From Zygnema circumcarinatum (taxonomy: Eukaryota; Streptophyta; Zygnematophyceae; Zygnematales; Zygnemataceae): 47,877 nt of DNA. The position numbers and the translations under genes are program-made. Positions 44,901 to 47,877 of the stretch are shown here, one piece after another. The stretch's first letter is position 1. Every line of letters starts with the position of its first letter. The stretch covers positions 697,096 through 744,972 of the forward strand of contig CM074822.1 in NCBI GenBank assembly GCA_037447605.1, in the 5' to 3' direction. The notes under the pieces are model-generated. The model saw nothing but the letters and a program-made list of their open reading frames with translations. It was not told the origin of the DNA and searched no databases.

Positions 44901-47877
44901 TCGCCGGGAGGGAGAAGGTTAGGGTTGTTTGCAACAATGGAGCCGGGGCTACCAACAATGCTTCCATCAAGGTCTTGAATAACGTATCTATCCGAAACTT
45001 CGCCCGTATCTTGACTATCGTTGGTTGGCTGCACACAAGACAGCGAACCTTGACGAAGGCATTAGGACAAAGCAATCGTGCATCTTGCTGAAGTCTTCCT
45101 CCCAAGTGCAGTTGCAGAGCTTCATATGGTCATGTTTCTCACCAGGAAGAATGCGATCTGAGGGGCAAACCAGACTGGATTGCTGTCGAAAAACTTCAAT
45201 CCCTGCAGTGCAGAACAGAGTGTATACAAGGATTCAGCTAAACGCTTGCAACACCAACAAGGGTAGACTGCCGTAAGTTGGTGTGATAAGAAGTTACACT
45301 TTGATAAGTCCTTACACTTTGCAATGCTCTTAAGTGCTTCAGTACATAGCTTGCGATTCGATGGTGATGCGACGGCAGCTATTTCCTTTTGTGGGGTGTC
45401 AGCAGGTGCTTGCTATGGTGAAGCCTTTTCTTGAGAAATAGAAGCCGAGTAATTACCTGAGGTCTATCCATCTGTTTACGGAGAAGGTAAGCTAAATGCG
45501 CAAAATTGGCAAAGGCGGAACCACTCACGCTTATGTTGAAGTGCGGGTTGAAGGATTGTCCGAGCACAAGGTTTGCTGAGGTTGTGATGAATGCAGCTGT
45601 TGTTCCCGGCTTGCTGCACTCGTAATTGAATCCGGAGAAGCTGCATTTGATAGCAAGAGGCAAACGTCAGAAAGCAAAAGGACTGAAGCATTCTCTGACG
45701 TACGAACATCCTCGGACAGGAAAAACCCGTTAGAGAAGGGGCAAAAAATGACTGACTGTTTCAGGACGGCGTGCAAGACCCTGACTTACTTGGATGATAT
45801 GACCCGGTTGGGACCGGTGAGAGCATTCGCTTTCCTCTCCTGACTTATTGCAACTCCCGAGTATATGTCGGTAATGAATCCGCCGTGAGTGCGTCCCTGA
45901 GTGCCCACTGGCAATGGCATTCTGCAAGAGATGACCATTCAGATGCGAAGTCAAGTCAGTCATCAGAATATACGGATTTGAATGTTCGGAAACTGAATGT
46001 CAAATGGGTCGAAATTACTTACTGGCATCCAGAGATCGGGCCGCAGGTTGTGTACCATCCACGTTTATCGGTGACAGAACATCCTGTGGGAGTTCCGTAG
46101 TTTGCAGTTCGACCGATAAATCTCGAGTTTTTAATAGTCACTGAAGCGGACTCGAGTAGCCAAGCTCCCATTTGGTTGTCAGCGAAGGTCCCGGAGAGTA
46201 CAATAGAGCTTGTCAGATGGATGAACGCTCTGGAAACATATAAAACCAGTGTGAGAGCAATAAATGATGATGGAGAGAGAGTGAGGGAGAGGGTAGAGGG
46301 GAGAGGAGCAGGGCGGTTGGAGGAGGGACTGAGGGGGTTGAGAGAGCAGGGAAGAGGGAGAGAGTGATACAAGGAGTGTTTTACAGAAGTGACGTTTAAA
46401 CAATCTGCTGCGAGCACTCACCCATAGTTACTATGCTTATAGATAAGCATGTCCTTGAAATGGCTGCCTTCACTCTGGTATCACAACACATCACATCCAT
46501 AGTCCACTGTTGTGTCAATTGCATTCAGGAGGCAGTGAAGTAATAAAAGGCAATTGCACATATCAGGATGGAACGAAGCAACACAGAGAAGAGTTCTTCG
46601 TTCCGCAGAGAGTGTGCTTACCGTCCCTGAAGGTTTAGGCGGTTTGTATCCGTTCGGATAAGTCTTGAGTCCCGTTTCATGGCAGGAATGCGCCACATTG
46701 CTTACAAATTCAAGAAGTGGTGTGGATGATGGCCTTATATTGGCCAATTCCGGGACGTCCAGACTGATCCCCCTCACTGACGTTATCGCTTCCAGCCAAA
46801 AGCTGTAAACAGGGAGAAAAAGGACAAGAATATCAAGAAAGAAAGAGCTGTCAGAATTTCATAAGAGCAAAATACTGTGACTACGCTCCTTCATCGAAAA
46901 ATTCGATGCTACAATCGCCTCTCGTATTCTGGGGCATTGGGGAATGACTGCTGCACTCACCCTGAGTTGAGGGATCCGACGGCTCTGTTTCTTAGGAATC
47001 TGTTCGAAGGGGCACTGATCCAAAATGTGGCAGCTCTGCTGTCAGTGAAGCCAGGAATATTGAATACGACTGCAAAACAAGAAAAGAAATAGAATGGTAA
47101 GAATTCATGAGTGCTCGACCTTACGGGAAAATGGAACTTTTCTTAGTTTAGAGAGCTTGGATCGTTTGTTAACACTAGTTCAAGTTGCAATGAATGTGTG
47201 CTAGTTTTCAGTCATACTGAAATAGCATGCATCCTTTGAATGGACCGGGTTATCAATTAATTAATAGCTCCTTTGTAACGATATAGAGCTGAGGTGCAGG
47301 CGTAAAAATCATTTGCAGCAAATCGCCCACCTTGTGCGGAGCTGATACCAACGTTTTCCAAAAAGGTGTTGTTCTGTTCTCCTCCCTCCTCCAATGAGAA
47401 GCAGTGGCCAGAGCAATTAAACGCCACATTCCGTTCAACAACAACTTGATGTGTAGCGTGGATCACGATACACCGCTGGTAGAGCACAAAAAAGAAAGAA
47501 AAGCAAAACGAAGAAAATGAGTGCAGGGGGATGGGGGGAGGGAGGGAGGGAGAGTGAGTAAGGAGAGAGGGCCAGAGTGAAAGCGAGAGAGAGGGGTCGG
47601 CAGAGAGAGAGTGGGAGAGAGAGGCAGGGAGGGAGGGGGGAGGGTAGGGAGAGAGAGAGAGTGAGGAGGGAAGAGGGAAAGAGGAAGCCTGAGAAACTGT
47701 TGATGACTTCGTATGGGAGACACACTCACTTGTTTGGCCTGGTTAATGGCATTCTTTCGAACCACTGATAGGGGACTTTTGGCAACCACGTGAAAGTGTA
47801 TGCTGTAGCGTCCCAAAATGCCCTGCTGGCCCATCTTGTAGAACTCCACCCCCTCAATGTACTGCGGAATGGGGTCT
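41993..47877 (-). CDS. Fibrocystin-L/CEMIP-like extracellular beta-helix protein, 3' part
   Basis: There are sixteen exons on the minus strand: 47730-47877, 47331-47475, 46961-47069, 46622-46802, 46422-46474, 46023-46229, 45790-45921, 45529-45640, 45143-45202, 44766-45028, 44304-44609, 43803-43967, 43388-43530, 42889-43094, 42357-42529 and 41993-42062. The visible 823 residues read through without a frame break. The start lies outside the window. The first exons carry the right-handed beta-helix segment that follows the G8 domain in fibrocystin-L, CEMIP and TMEM2: MGQQGILGRYSIHFH, VVERNVAFNCSGHCF and EEGGEQNNTFLENVG. Later exons give RRCSMMWDGEPNWLWDASG and a galactose-binding-like beta-sandwich (YYFRKTFALADTACFSALYL, DGGVLYLNGNEFYRFNMPTG, LLLQEGTNTFAAEIHV). 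The last, basic exon is the least certain. A secreted or cell-surface role in polysaccharide binding is likely from the family. No transmembrane segment is visible in this part. Confidence 0.87.
46270..46368. repeat. GA-rich intronic tract of the fibrocystin-like gene
   Basis: GAGAGAGGGAG-type sequence on the plus strand lies in the intron between exons 46422-46474 and 46023-46229; on the coding strand it is a pyrimidine tract. Confidence 0.85.
47525..47690. repeat. GA-rich intronic tract near the right edge
   Basis: GGGAGGGAGAGAG-type sequence fills most of the intron between exons 47730-47877 and 47331-47475. Frames across it are artefacts. Confidence 0.85.

Overview
The window is nuclear DNA of a green-lineage eukaryote (Viridiplantae), most likely a streptophyte or other green alga or an early-diverging land plant. 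The evidence is a plastid pTAC5-type protein, a nepenthesin-like aspartic protease, plant-type TTTAGGG interstitial repeats, a Ty1/copia element primed by the usual plant initiator-Met-tRNA site, and many short GT-AG introns full of CT/GA, CA and G-rich simple repeats. A C-terminal fibrocystin/CEMIP-like protein, normally known from animals, protists and algae, argues against a flowering plant. The species cannot be named from sequence alone.

Layout. 1-4500: aspartic-protease-like gene (minus), with simple-repeat introns and unusual active-site residues. 4501-8505: no gene; purine/pyrimidine tracts, a G-box-rich stretch, a degenerate TTTAGGG block and a perfect 21-bp hairpin. 8506-14308: 11-exon plastid-type GH13 alpha-amylase-like gene (minus). 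14820-23275: degenerate non-LTR reverse-transcriptase element, split by a Ty1/copia element (15039-20633) with two LTRs of about 670 bp and a CTTTT target-site duplication. 23276-25141: G-box/CCAAT-rich flank and a ~120-bp tandem repeat. 25142-29712: 14-exon FAD fumarate-reductase/flavocytochrome-c-like gene (plus). 30640-34638: six-exon pTAC5 homologue (plus), with a 1-kb G-rich 40-bp minisatellite in an intron. 35691-38956: two-exon METTL13-like methyltransferase (minus). 39057-41992: inverted repeats, a 548-bp foldback transposon and a TTAGGG-type block. 41993 to the right edge: 3' part of a fibrocystin/CEMIP-like gene (minus). For five of the six genes the exon junctions I assigned keep a continuous reading frame; the protease has one unresolved junction.

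The strongest new signal is a recurrent, strictly spaced palindrome: CCAAT-N10-CACRTG-N10..12-CACRTG-N10-ATTGG. It occurs complete or nearly complete six times (6240, 14542, 14594, 23671, 23867, 30497) with further half-copies. It sits upstream of the GH13, FAD and pTAC5 genes and in the flank facing the protease. Each half matches the plant ER-stress element pERSE-I (CCAAT-N10-CACG), but the head-to-head doubling with fixed helical phasing is unusual. No operon-like functional linkage between the genes is evident; three of them (GH13, FAD, pTAC5) have N-termini compatible with plastid targeting.
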